NCBI GenBank assembly: GCA_035499415.1
Contig: DATJYV010000140.1
Coordinates: forward strand, 1 to 17,882
Length of the DNA: 17,882 nt
Source: DATJYV01 sp035499415
Lineage (GTDB): Bacteria; Bacteroidota; Ignavibacteria; UBA10030
Direction: 5' to 3'
Shown here: positions 1 through 6,807 of the stretch, piece by piece
Numbering within the stretch: position 1 is the first letter of the stretch
Layout: the number at the start of each line of letters is the position of its first letter
Notes under the pieces: generated by a model
The model's input: only the letters and a program-made list of their open reading frames with translations
Told to the model about the DNA's origin: nothing
Databases searched by the model: none
Program-made: the position numbers and the translations under genes

Positions 1-2
1 TT

Positions 3-137
3 ATTCGCGCCGCGCAAAAGGGTTTCGTCGTTTCCTTCGTCGCGATTCAGACTCTGTACGGCGCGGAAAAATCCGCAATGACGAATTGGACCACAACGCG
101 CCGGTTTATCAACGTCCTCTTCCATGATTATTCATGA
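3..137 (+). CDS. C-terminal end of an unidentified protein (5' truncated)
   Basis: The frame beginning at base 3 is open from the window edge to TGA at 135-137 and encodes about 44 residues. It has a short hydrophobic stretch (GFVVSFVAIQTLYGA) followed by a polar tail ending in FHDYS. The stop overlaps the pcm start in an ATGA arrangement at 134-137, the same 4-nt coupling seen at other junctions in this window. That arrangement is the main reason to prefer this frame over the other two, both of which also contain stops. The hydrophobic run could be a last membrane segment or a buried strand. I do not recognise the family, and too little is visible to assign a function. Confidence 0.5.
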   Translation: MRAAQKGFVVSFVAIQTLYGAEKSAMTNWTTTRRFINVLFHDYS

Positions 138-769
138 GCCGCCACGAAGACGAACGTGCTGATATGGTTCGCCTCCTGCGCGAGCGCGGGATAGACGACG
201 AGGCGCTTCTCACTGCCATGTCCAAGGTCGAACGACATCACTTCGTCCTTCGGCCGTTCCTGGATCGCGCATACGACGACACCGCTCTTCCGATTGGAAG
301 TTCTCAGACGATTTCCCAGCCGTACACCGTTGCCATCATGACGCAGGAGCTTCTCGCCGGTCCGGGGAAGAAGGTTCTTGAGATCGGCACGGGTTCGGGG
401 TATCAGGCGGTCATCCTCGCCGAACTGGGGTGCCGTGTCTTCACCGTGGAACGGCACATGGCGCTCCATCTCGAGGCGAGAAAACTCTTTGAGAAAATGG
501 GTTACCGCATCGCGTCGCGCTGTGGAGATGGCACGGTCGGCTGGTCAGAGTTTGCCCCGTATGACGGCATCATCGTAACGGCCGCCGCGCCCAGCGTCCC
601 AGACCCCCTGCTCGACCAGCTCGCGGAAGGCGGCCGGCTCGTCGTCCCCGTCGGTGACCTCGAAGTTCAGAAGGTCCGTGTCCTCCAAAAACACGGGGAA
701 ACGTTCGACACGAAGGAAGTCTTGGGATTCAAATTTGTCCCCCTCATCGGCAAAAAGGGGTGGAGTTAA
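134..769 (+). CDS. pcm: Protein-L-isoaspartate O-methyltransferase
   Basis: This enzyme uses S-adenosylmethionine to methylate L-isoaspartyl residues in damaged proteins, starting their repair in the cytoplasm. The 211-residue product matches the usual length of the family. The family signature GSSQTISQPY lies near residues 55-64 and contains the region that contacts the isoaspartyl substrate. It is followed by the SAM-binding motif LEIGTGSGY near 82-90 and the post-motif segment GRLVVPVGD. The ATG at 134 overlaps the stop of the upstream gene by 4 nt and has no clear Shine-Dalgarno sequence, so translation is probably coupled. miaA follows 33 nt downstream in the same reading frame. The assignment is firm. 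Confidence 0.95.
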   Translation: MSRHEDERADMVRLLRERGIDDEALLTAMSKVERHHFVLRPFLDRAYDDTALPIGSSQTISQPYTVAIMTQELLAGPGKKVLEIGTGSGYQAVILAELGCRVFTVERHMALHLEARKLFEKMGYRIASRCGDGTVGWSEFAPYDGIIVTAAAPSVPDPLLDQLAEGGRLVVPVGDLEVQKVRVLQKHGETFDTKEVLGFKFVPLIGKKGWS

Positions 770-802
770 AAACATCCTCGTGAACCTCCTCGCTGCACGG
801 AT

Positions 803-1762
803 TTGAAATTTCCACCGCGCCTCTCTCGTTCTGATTTTCCGTCTGTCCTCGCAATTGTCGGACCCACGTGCAGCGGCAAGACCGATCTGTCGCTCCGTGC
901 GGCCAGGGAGAGTGCGGGGGAGGTGGTCTCGGCGGACTCTCGCCAGGTCTACCGAGGGATGGACATCGGCACCGGGAAGCCGGGTCGTCGGGACCTCGCG
1001 GAGGTCCGTCATCACTTCATTGACATTCTGAATCCGGATGAAGAATACAATGCCGGACGGTACGGCGTTGAAGCGCGGCGAACGGTTCTCTCTGTGCTGG
1101 ACGGCGGAAAAACTCCGATCATCGTCGGAGGCTCGGGACTATACATTCAGGCAGTGATCGACGGCTTTTTTGAGGGCCCGGCACGCGACCCGGAAATCCG
1201 CGACCGGTTGGATCAGCTTTTGAGGACACGGGGAGGGGACGGCTTGTGGGAAAAACTGAGAGAAGTGGATCCGTCGAGTGCGAAAAATATTCACCCAACG
1301 CAGACACGCCGGCTGACCAGGGCGCTTGAGGTGCTTATGGCCACGGGGAAGCCGATCTCCCAATGGCACGCGGAGCAATCGCGCGAGCCACTGTTCAACG
1401 TGAGGCAAATCGGAATCCGTTGGGAGCGAGCCGAATTGTACGGAAGAATCAATGAACGGTGCGAGAGGATGATGCGTGACGGGCTTCTCGGCGAGACGGA
1501 AGCGCTCAAGGCAAAGGGGTACGACGGGAAGCTGAACTCGATGAACAGCGTCGGGTATCGTGAGGCGCTGCGGCATCTTGAGGGAAAAATTTCGCGGGAT
1601 GAGATGCTGGATGAGTTCAAGAGAAATTCAAGACGATTCGCGAAGAGGCAGCTCACGTGGTTCCGTGCAGATGAACGAATCACCTGGCTGGATGCCGGTG
1701 GTGAGGGCTGGCTGGACAACGTTTGGCATCAGCTCCGGAAGGCGGGAAATATCGTTCGTTGA
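803..1762 (+). CDS. miaA: tRNA dimethylallyltransferase (TTG start)
   Basis: MiaA transfers a dimethylallyl group from DMAPP to N6 of A37 in tRNAs that read UNN codons. The 319-residue product is of normal length. It shows the P-loop GPTCSGKT at residues 20-27, with Cys where most homologues have Ala, then DSRQVY at 45-50, the substrate-channel segment DIGTGKP, and GGSGLYIQAV. The C-terminal part has the expected NSVGYREAL and KRQLTWFR motifs. The start is taken as TTG at 803 because no ATG, GTG or other TTG lies between the upstream in-frame stop (pcm's TAA at 767-769) and the P-loop. There is no good Shine-Dalgarno sequence, which suggests coupling to pcm. The gene ends inside the -35 region proposed for the following tRNA. 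Confidence 0.95.
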   Translation: MKFPPRLSRSDFPSVLAIVGPTCSGKTDLSLRAARESAGEVVSADSRQVYRGMDIGTGKPGRRDLAEVRHHFIDILNPDEEYNAGRYGVEARRTVLSVLDGGKTPIIVGGSGLYIQAVIDGFFEGPARDPEIRDRLDQLLRTRGGDGLWEKLREVDPSSAKNIHPTQTRRLTRALEVLMATGKPISQWHAEQSREPLFNVRQIGIRWERAELYGRINERCERMMRDGLLGETEALKAKGYDGKLNSMNSVGYREALRHLEGKISRDEMLDEFKRNSRRFAKRQLTWFRADERITWLDAGGEGWLDNVWHQLRKAGNIVR

Positions 1763-1787
1763 TTTTCGAAGCATATCTGAATATATT
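1759..1787 (+). promoter_or_regulatory. Probable promoter of tRNA-Pro
   Basis: TTGATT at 1759-1764 and TATATT at 1782-1787 are separated by 17 bp, a sigma70-like spacing. The tRNA begins 17 nt after the -10 box, leaving a leader of about 10 nt. The -35 overlaps the miaA stop codon. The same TATATT box recurs upstream of rel and cmk in this window, which strengthens the call. There is no experimental support. Confidence 0.45.
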
Positions 1788-1804
1788 GCACATTGCTGTT
1801 GCAT

Positions 1805-1879
1805 CGGGGCGTGGCGCAGCCTGGCTAGCGCGCTTGGTTCGGGACCAAGAGGTCGCGAGTTCGAATCTCGCCGCCCCGA
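1805..1879 (+). tRNA. tRNA-Pro (anticodon CGG)
   Basis: The sequence folds into a complete cloverleaf of 75 nt. The acceptor stem CGGGGCG (1805-1811) pairs fully with CGCCCCG (1872-1878), with discriminator A1879. The D stem is GCGC/GCGC. The anticodon stem CTTGG/CCAAG encloses the loop TTCGGGA, giving anticodon CGG at 1840-1842, which reads CCG. The T stem GCGAG/CTCGC holds the loop TTCGAAT. CCA is not encoded, since the bases after 1879 are CAG, so it must be added by a CCA-adding enzyme. Position 36 is G, so this tRNA is not a MiaA substrate despite its neighbour. Confidence 0.97.
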
Positions 1880-2077
1880 CAGAGTTTGTCACATCCTCCT
1901 TCGATGAGGCGGACCCCGCATGCCGCTCCGGTTTCACGCTGCGAGAGACGCACTCGTGATTCGGATTATCCCGGGGGAGAGCGGGAACCGCGGATAAATA
2001 AAATCCTCTCTCCAGAGAATTCGATCTGAACTTCGGGCAGTACCCGGCCAATCGCGGGAGGATGGAGCCCCGGGGCG
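1880..2077. other. Non-coding spacer between tRNA-Pro and der
   Basis: No believable gene is present on either strand. The only structure I can point to is an inverted repeat, TTATCC (1966-1971) and GGATAA (1992-1997), with a GC-rich interior, and a small CCTC/GAGG hairpin shortly after the tRNA. Neither has a T tract. The tRNA precursor probably extends through this region to the weak terminator at 2078-2100. Confidence 0.4.
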
Positions 2078-2100
2078 ATTGGAAATCCCTCCAATTTTTT
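2078..2100 (+). terminator. Possible intrinsic terminator after tRNA-Pro
   Basis: ATTGGA (2078-2083) pairs with TCCAAT (2090-2095) around a 6-nt loop and runs directly into a T tract (2096-2100). The stem is only 6 bp and half AT, so this is a weak to moderate terminator. It lies about 200 nt after the tRNA and would insulate der. It overlaps the -35 element proposed for der. Confidence 0.4.
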
Positions 2101-2107
2101 CTACCTT
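2079..2107 (+). promoter_or_regulatory. Possible der promoter
   Basis: TTGGAA (2079-2084) and TACCTT (2102-2107) lie 17 bp apart, with transcription expected to begin near 2114, about 33 nt before the der ATG. The -10 fits the TA-N-N-TT pattern of the other promoters here but is not TATATT. The -35 lies inside the putative terminator stem at 2078-2095, so the two calls compete or overlap. The 5' leader has no obvious Shine-Dalgarno sequence. Confidence 0.33.
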
Positions 2108-2146
2108 ATCGTTGAGATTTGCTCCTCCGAAATTCCAATTCACGCC

Positions 2147-3457
2147 ATGTCATTCCCGCTCGTTGCGATCGTCGGAAGGCCGAATGTCGGCAAATCGACT
2201 CTCTTTAACAGAATTCTCGGCGGCAGGGATGCGATTGTCCATGAAACTCCGGGCGTTACGAGAGACAGAAATTACGGCGATGCCGAGTGGGCCGGCAAGC
2301 GGTTTACGTTGATCGATACGGGAGGATTTGTCCCCCGGTCGGAGGACATCTTCGAGAAGGCGATCCGGGAGCAGTCGGGGATTGCGATCAGCGAGTCTGA
2401 TGCCGTCATTTTTCTTCTGGACGCAGGCGAGGGACTTACGCTCCTCGATGAAGAAATCGCCCAGGAACTCCGTAAATCCCAAAAGCCCGTTCACGTCGTG
2501 GTAAACAAGATCGACTCCGCGGCGCTCGAAGACAGGAGATTGGAGTTTTACAAGCTCGGATTGGGCGAGCCGCACGGGCTCGGAGCCCTGGGGGGACGCG
2601 GCATCGGCGACTTCCTTGATGTTCTAACAGCCAGTTTCCGAAAAAATGGAAAACGCGCGAAGTCGGAGGCCGGCATTCGTGTTGCGGTCGTCGGGCGGCC
2701 GAATGTGGGAAAGTCGTCGCTTGTCAACGCGCTGATCGGCAAGGCACGCCATCTGGTGACACCGGTTCCGGGAACCACGAGGGACTCGATCGACTCAGCC
2801 GTGATGTATGAAGAAAATCTCCTGCTTCTGGTAGACACCGCAGGACTCCGAAAGCCCAGCCGCATCGAGGAGAATGTCGAATTCTACAGCACGCTTCGGA
2901 CAATCCGGAGCATCGATCGTTGCGATGTCGTGGCCGTAGTGCTGGATGCGCAGCAGGGACTGGAAAAGCAGGATATGCGTATCGTGGAAACGGCGATGGA
3001 GCGGCATCGCCCGACGCTTCTCGTCGTGAACAAGTGGGACCTGGTTGAGAAGGATTCGCATACGTCAACCGCATACGAGAAGGCGATACTCCACAAGTTG
3101 GGGATTTACGATTTCCTTCCCGTGGTCTTCATTTCAGCAAAGACACACCAACGAGTCAACAAGGTCCTTCAAACGACGGTCGCTCTCCATCTAGAAGGCA
3201 AGAAGAGGATAGCAACGAGCCGGCTCAACAAGACGATCATGGCGGAGATTGACCGGAACCCCCCAAAATCTTCAGGGTCGAGGGAGATTCGCATCAAGTA
3301 TGCCGCCCAGGTCAAATCCAGCCCTCCGACATTTTCCTTTTTCTGCAATGAGCCCTCGTTGGTCCAGGAATCCTACCGCCGGTATCTTGACAATCAATTG
3401 AGGGAGCATTTCGGTTTTTCGGGCGTTCCTCTCACCATCGTCTTTCGCAAAAAGTGA
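2147..3457 (+). CDS. der: Ribosome-associated GTPase Der (EngA)
   Basis: Der is an essential tandem GTPase that acts in maturation of the 50S ribosomal subunit. The 436-residue product is typical of the shorter bacterial versions. The first G domain has GRPNVGKS at residues 10-17, DTGG and NKID. The second repeats the pattern with GRPNVGKS at 183-190, DTAG and NKWD. The C-terminal third, ending in PLTIVFRKK, matches the KH-like domain that contacts rRNA. Both P-loops and both specificity motifs look intact. The start is ATG at 2147, immediately before the conserved PLVAIVGRPN run. The TGA stop at 3455-3457 overlaps the GTG start of the next gene by 4 nt. Confidence 0.97.
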   Translation: MSFPLVAIVGRPNVGKSTLFNRILGGRDAIVHETPGVTRDRNYGDAEWAGKRFTLIDTGGFVPRSEDIFEKAIREQSGIAISESDAVIFLLDAGEGLTLLDEEIAQELRKSQKPVHVVVNKIDSAALEDRRLEFYKLGLGEPHGLGALGGRGIGDFLDVLTASFRKNGKRAKSEAGIRVAVVGRPNVGKSSLVNALIGKARHLVTPVPGTTRDSIDSAVMYEENLLLLVDTAGLRKPSRIEENVEFYSTLRTIRSIDRCDVVAVVLDAQQGLEKQDMRIVETAMERHRPTLLVVNKWDLVEKDSHTSTAYEKAILHKLGIYDFLPVVFISAKTHQRVNKVLQTTVALHLEGKKRIATSRLNKTIMAEIDRNPPKSSGSREIRIKYAAQVKSSPPTFSFFCNEPSLVQESYRRYLDNQLREHFGFSGVPLTIVFRKK

Positions 3458-4824
3458 AACAGCGAATCGTCGTCGTCGGAGGCCTTGCCGCGGGCCCGAG
3501 CGCCGCCAGCAAGGCGAAAAGGGTCAACCCAAACGCCGAAGTTTTGCTTCTGGAGCAGGGAGAATACATCTCTTACGGGATATGCGAGATTCCGTATTTC
3601 ATTGGAGGAGCGATTCAAGACCCCTCGCTCCTCGTCCCCTATTCACCGGAGCGCCTGCGCCAGGTTAAAGGAGTCGAAGTGAAAACGGGGCATCGGGTTG
3701 ACGAAATTCAAGCGACGAAAAAAAAAGTTATCGCGCGGGATCTCGAGCGGGAGAAGGATGTTGAGTTTCAATACGACAAATTGATCCTGGCGACGGGCTC
3801 GCGCGTCCGCACGCTGGGCCTGGAGGGGGAAGATTCGCGAAATGTATTCCATGTCAAGTCCCTTGAAGACGGGTATGGAATAAGACGATTCATCGAGCAG
3901 GAAAAGCCGCGGCGAGCCGTTGTCATCGGCGGGGGATATGTCGGGATGGAGATGTGCGAAGCGCTCTCGTCCGCGGGACTGGAAGTGACGCTCCTGCACC
4001 GTGCCGAGCTTCCCATGTCGCGGTTAGAGCAGAGCGCACGCACGGCCGTCGTGGATGCGCTCGGTCGAAATCGGATTCGATTTCAACCCCGGCAGAGGGT
4101 TCGGTCGTTTGAAGGAGACGGAGCGGGAAAAGTGACCGCACTGGTTACAACGCAGGGTCGATATCCTGCCGATGTTGTTATTCTCGCGCTCGGCGTGGAA
4201 CCCCGGAATGACCTCGCTCGGACGGCTCGCCTTTCGATCGGGAAATTCGGCGGCCTCACGACGAACCCAAAACAAGAAACCAATGTTGATGGAATATACG
4301 CTGCCGGGGATTGCTGCGAGGTGAAGAACATCGTCAACAACAAGTGGATGTACGTCCCGCTGGCTACGTACGCGAGCAGACAGGGTTGGGTTGCCGGAGA
4401 GAATGCCGCCGGCGGGAGGGCGACATTTGCGGGAGCCATTCGGGCGCTGGGGGTGAAGATTTTCGATATCGAAGTTGCGCACGTGGGGCTGAGTTCGAAG
4501 GAAGCGGAAGATTCGGGAATCATTCCGGTCATCGAAGAGATATCGGGAAATAGCCGGGTGAGCTACTATCCGGGCAATTCCACGATTGGGATTATCCTGG
4601 TGGCGGACAAGACGACCGGGCGGCTTCTGGGGGCCAACGTCTATGGTGGAGACGGAGCCGTGCTCCGGGCCAACACTCTTGCCGCTGCGATCCAGCATAA
4701 ATTGACTCTCGAAGAAGTTGCCAAGCTTGACCTCATCTACGCTCCACCGTTTGCGCCCCTGTGGGATCCTGTACTGACTGCGGCCCGAACGACGGCAAAA
4801 AAGATGGCGGGAAGGTCGCGATGA
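3454..4824 (+). CDS. CoA-disulfide reductase / NADH oxidase-like flavoprotein
   Basis: This is a pyridine nucleotide-disulfide oxidoreductase of the subgroup with a single active-site cysteine. The 456-residue product begins with a FAD-binding GGLAAG motif near residues 9-14. Cys44 sits in SYGICEIPYFIGG, the position of the redox cysteine in CoA-disulfide reductases, NADH oxidases and NAD(P)H sulfur reductases. The NAD(P)H-binding GGGYVG is at 159-164, the second FAD motif IYAAGDCCE is near 283-291, and the last 110 or so residues form the dimerisation domain. Sequence alone does not settle the substrate: CoA disulfide, CoA persulfide or polysulfide, and oxygen are all possible. The GTG start at 3454 overlaps the der stop as GTGA, indicating translational coupling. 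Confidence 0.85.
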   Translation: MKQRIVVVGGLAAGPSAASKAKRVNPNAEVLLLEQGEYISYGICEIPYFIGGAIQDPSLLVPYSPERLRQVKGVEVKTGHRVDEIQATKKKVIARDLEREKDVEFQYDKLILATGSRVRTLGLEGEDSRNVFHVKSLEDGYGIRRFIEQEKPRRAVVIGGGYVGMEMCEALSSAGLEVTLLHRAELPMSRLEQSARTAVVDALGRNRIRFQPRQRVRSFEGDGAGKVTALVTTQGRYPADVVILALGVEPRNDLARTARLSIGKFGGLTTNPKQETNVDGIYAAGDCCEVKNIVNNKWMYVPLATYASRQGWVAGENAAGGRATFAGAIRALGVKIFDIEVAHVGLSSKEAEDSGIIPVIEEISGNSRVSYYPGNSTIGIILVADKTTGRLLGANVYGGDGAVLRANTLAAAIQHKLTLEEVAKLDLIYAPPFAPLWDPVLTAARTTAKKMAGRSR

Positions 4825-4883
4825 ACTTGTTTCGATCCATTGCATATTGCGTTGAAAACTAATCACTTATCCCGAGTTGATGT

Positions 4884-5510
4884 ATGAAAAATCTGACAGT
4901 CATCGACCACCCCCTTGTCAAGCGGGACCTGACACTTCTCCGAAATAAGAAAACTCCCAGCAATCAGTTTCGTGCCATCCTTCGGCGGACGGCGGCCCTG
5001 ATGGCATACGAAGTCACGCGAGATTTAAGTTTGGAGCGCGTCCGGATCTCTACCCCGCTCGAGAGAACGACCGGGAGCATCGTAAAGCAGCCCATAATCC
5101 TCGTGCCCATTCTCAGAGCAGGCCTGGGCCTTGTCGGCGGCTTCGTCGAGATTCTTCCCGACGCGCGCGTGGGACACATCGGGCTGTTCCGCGATGAGCA
5201 AACGTTAAAACCGGTCGATTACTACTTCAAAGTTCCGAAAAACCTGCGAAGTTCGCTGGTCATGGTCCTCGACCCGATGCTTGCAACGGGGGGGAGCGGA
5301 GCTGCTGCAGTTTCATATCTTAAATCGAGAGGCGCGAAAGCCATTCGTTTCGTCAGTCTTGTCGCCGCGCCCGAGGGCGTTCGCCGATTGTCCCGCGCCC
5401 ATCCCGACGTGCGAATCTTCACGTGCGCTCTTGACCGCGGACTCAACAACCGGGGATACATTCTCCCGGGCCTGGGTGATGCCGGAGACAGGTTATTTGG
5501 GACGGGCTGA
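4884..5510 (+). CDS. upp: Uracil phosphoribosyltransferase
   Basis: Upp salvages uracil by joining it to PRPP to make UMP. The 208-residue product has the normal length. The PRPP-binding loop reads DPMLATGGS at residues 130-138, preceded by the hydrophobic strand VMVL. Other family segments include ILVPILRAGLGLV near 72-84 and the uracil-binding tail GYILPGLGDAGDRLFGT. The ATG at 4884 follows a 59-nt gap after the flavoprotein gene. I could not find a convincing promoter in that gap, so upp may be cotranscribed with der. The downstream TPR gene begins inside its last codons. Confidence 0.96.
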   Translation: MKNLTVIDHPLVKRDLTLLRNKKTPSNQFRAILRRTAALMAYEVTRDLSLERVRISTPLERTTGSIVKQPIILVPILRAGLGLVGGFVEILPDARVGHIGLFRDEQTLKPVDYYFKVPKNLRSSLVMVLDPMLATGGSGAAAVSYLKSRGAKAIRFVSLVAAPEGVRRLSRAHPDVRIFTCALDRGLNNRGYILPGLGDAGDRLFGTG

Positions 5511-6543
5511 ACTTATCGGCGGGTTGTTCCTTCTGCTCGGTGTCCGCGTCGCGGATGCGTACCAGGGAATATCAAAAGCCAATCTCGATTCCGCTGTCGT
5601 AAAGGGAATCAACCTCACTTTGAGCGAGTCGTTCAGCGAGGCGGATTCCCTCTTCGCCGACCTTTGCGAACGATTTCCGAATCGGCCTGAAGGTTATCTT
5701 TACCGTGCGGCTCTGCTTCAGGCCCGCGCCATGACCGAGCTCTCAACCCTCGACGTCTCCGCCTTCGACGGCCTGCTGGAACTCGCCACCGAGCGGGCGT
5801 CTCTTCTTGAAAACGACCCGTCAACCGCCTCATACGCGCACTATCTGATCGGCACAGCATACGGGCTCGACGGTTATGCCCGGGCACTTCGCGGGGACTG
5901 GCTCGGCGGCGTGAAGAAAAGTTCTGCCGGAGCGTCGGAGCTCGAAGCCGTCATCGCGGCTGATTCAACATATTTCGACGCGTACGCGGGAGTTGGGACT
6001 TACTATTACTGGAAAAGCCGCAAGCTCGAATTTCTGCAGTGGCTTCCATTCGTTCGGGACGACAGAGCCCTGGGGATTCGAATGCTGGAGGCATGCGCGA
6101 CGTCCGGTAAATACAGCCGATTCATGGCCATGAGCTCGCTTGCATCGATCTCTCTCGATAAGCAGGATTTTTCGAATGCGGAACGATGGTCGCGCGAAGC
6201 CCTTGCTTCGTATCCCGGGAATACAATCTTCCTGTGGATGTTGTGCAGTGCGCTGGATGGATTGGATCGTCCTGCGGACGCCGCTGCCTCGTATCGCCTC
6301 CTCCTGATTCACCTCACAGCCGGTCGGTCGCCGAATCCTTACAACGAGATCGTCTGTCGGCTCAATTTGGCCCGGGCAGAGTTGAAAGCGCAGGAAATCC
6401 AGGAGGCAGCGGCGGACATCCGGCAGCTTCTGAAGCTCTCCAATATCGTCGTCCCCGCCGACTATGCCGAACGCGCGAAACGAAAATTTGAGGAGGCAAA
6501 CGACCTTTTAACGAAACTTTCCGACGGCCATGAGCCGCGCTAG
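5479..6543 (+). CDS. Exported TPR-like protein of unknown function
   Basis: The predicted protein has about 354 residues. It begins with a short N-terminus and a hydrophobic run (ELIGGLFLLLGVRVADA) that resembles a type I signal peptide cleaved after ADA. The mature part is helical, with paired-helix repeats of TPR character, such as KYSRFMAMSSLASISLDKQD and NAERWSREALASYPGN, and a charged C-terminus. A periplasmic scaffold or outer-membrane assembly role is conceivable, but nothing specific can be assigned. The start is uncertain. ATG at 5479 overlaps upp by 32 nt and lacks a Shine-Dalgarno sequence. TTG at 5497 overlaps by 14 nt and has GGAGA at 5484-5488 at good spacing. The frame is open further upstream, but that part lies within upp and is not believable. 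Confidence 0.75.
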   Translation: MPETGYLGRAELIGGLFLLLGVRVADAYQGISKANLDSAVVKGINLTLSESFSEADSLFADLCERFPNRPEGYLYRAALLQARAMTELSTLDVSAFDGLLELATERASLLENDPSTASYAHYLIGTAYGLDGYARALRGDWLGGVKKSSAGASELEAVIAADSTYFDAYAGVGTYYYWKSRKLEFLQWLPFVRDDRALGIRMLEACATSGKYSRFMAMSSLASISLDKQDFSNAERWSREALASYPGNTIFLWMLCSALDGLDRPADAAASYRLLLIHLTAGRSPNPYNEIVCRLNLARAELKAQEIQEAAADIRQLLKLSNIVVPADYAERAKRKFEEANDLLTKLSDGHEPR

Positions 6544-6549
6544 AAGAGT

Positions 6550-6558
6550 CAACGGCTT
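6550..6558 (+). repeat. Left target-site duplication CAACGGCTT
   Basis: This 9-bp sequence is repeated exactly at 6718-6726, and the two copies bracket the inverted-repeat-ended element at 6559-6717. It lies 7 nt after the stop codon of the TPR-like gene. Confidence 0.65.
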
Positions 6559-6717
6559 AGTAGTGTCCTCAATTCAGCGGGCTCCAACGTATTTAAGGAA
6601 GCGTCATGCTGAACTCGTTTCAGCATCTGACGTTCACAGACCCCGAACCTCAGCCAGAGGCTGATGGGCCTTCGGCCCAAAGTTTGGGGTGACGGTTGCT
6701 TGGAAATAGAACACTAC
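6559..6717. mobile_element. MITE-like non-coding insertion, about 159 bp
   Basis: The element is bounded by a perfect 9-bp direct repeat (CAACGGCTT, 6550-6558 and 6718-6726). Just inside lies a perfect 7-bp inverted repeat, GTAGTGT (6560-6566) and ACACTAC (6711-6717), which extends by two further matched bases after one mismatch. It has no room for a transposase, so it would be a miniature, non-autonomous element moved in trans. A 9-bp duplication is known for several DDE transposase families, including IS1 and the IS4-type elements IS10 and IS50, but I cannot name the parent family. The interior carries the palindromic structure at 6602-6694. Insertion placed the right end against the likely rel promoter. 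Confidence 0.6.
6602..6694. repeat. Nested multi-hairpin palindromic repeat
   Basis: The element starts CGTCA (6602-6606) and ends TGACG (6690-6694). Hairpin I spans 6602-6632, with 12 bp, a 2-nt bulge and loop CTCGT. Hairpin II has a 9-bp basal stem (6640-6648 with 6682-6690) leading to two 6-bp stem-loops: TCAGCC/GGCTGA at 6650-6664 and TGGGCC/GGCCCA at 6665-6679, each with a 3-nt loop. That makes a three-way junction. The flanking CGTCATGCTGAAC and GGGGTGACG resemble dispersed intergenic palindromes I recall from FCB-group genomes, but this is not verified here. There is no T tract, so it is not a classical terminator. Confidence 0.7.
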
Positions 6718-6726
6718 CAACGGCTT
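6718..6726 (+). repeat. Right target-site duplication CAACGGCTT
   Basis: This is the exact copy of 6550-6558. It directly follows the right inverted terminus ACACTAC, and its last two bases are the first two of the likely rel -35 box TTGATT. Confidence 0.65.
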
Positions 6727-6752
6727 GATTCTTGATGCAGAAGGCATATATT
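6725..6752 (+). promoter_or_regulatory. Probable promoter of the rel cluster
   Basis: TTGATT (6725-6730) and TATATT (6747-6752) are spaced 16 bp apart. Transcription would start near 6759, giving a leader of roughly 50 nt before the GTG start of rel. The -35 abuts and partly overlaps the right target duplication of the MITE-like element, so the inserted DNA supplies the sequence immediately upstream of the promoter. Confidence 0.45.
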
Positions 6753-6807
6753 TGATGAGTGAGGCGTTTCTTGTTCCACCCTCCTTGCGCGGAAGGGATG
6801 AGGAATC

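Noticed and set aside
767..805. pcm stop and miaA start lie in the same frame with eleven sense codons between, suggesting a read-through fusion
   Set aside because: The TAA stop is not a read-through context I can support, and both proteins have normal independent lengths.
4024..4866. 280-codon minus-strand open frame opposite the flavoprotein gene
   Set aside because: It is a shadow of the dimerisation domain coding sequence, with no motifs and no promoter-like start.
4825..4883. Possible upp promoter in the 59-nt gap (TTGTTT, TTGCAT, CATATT, TTGAAA)
   Set aside because: No pair of these boxes has a spacing near 16-18 bp, so I do not call a promoter.
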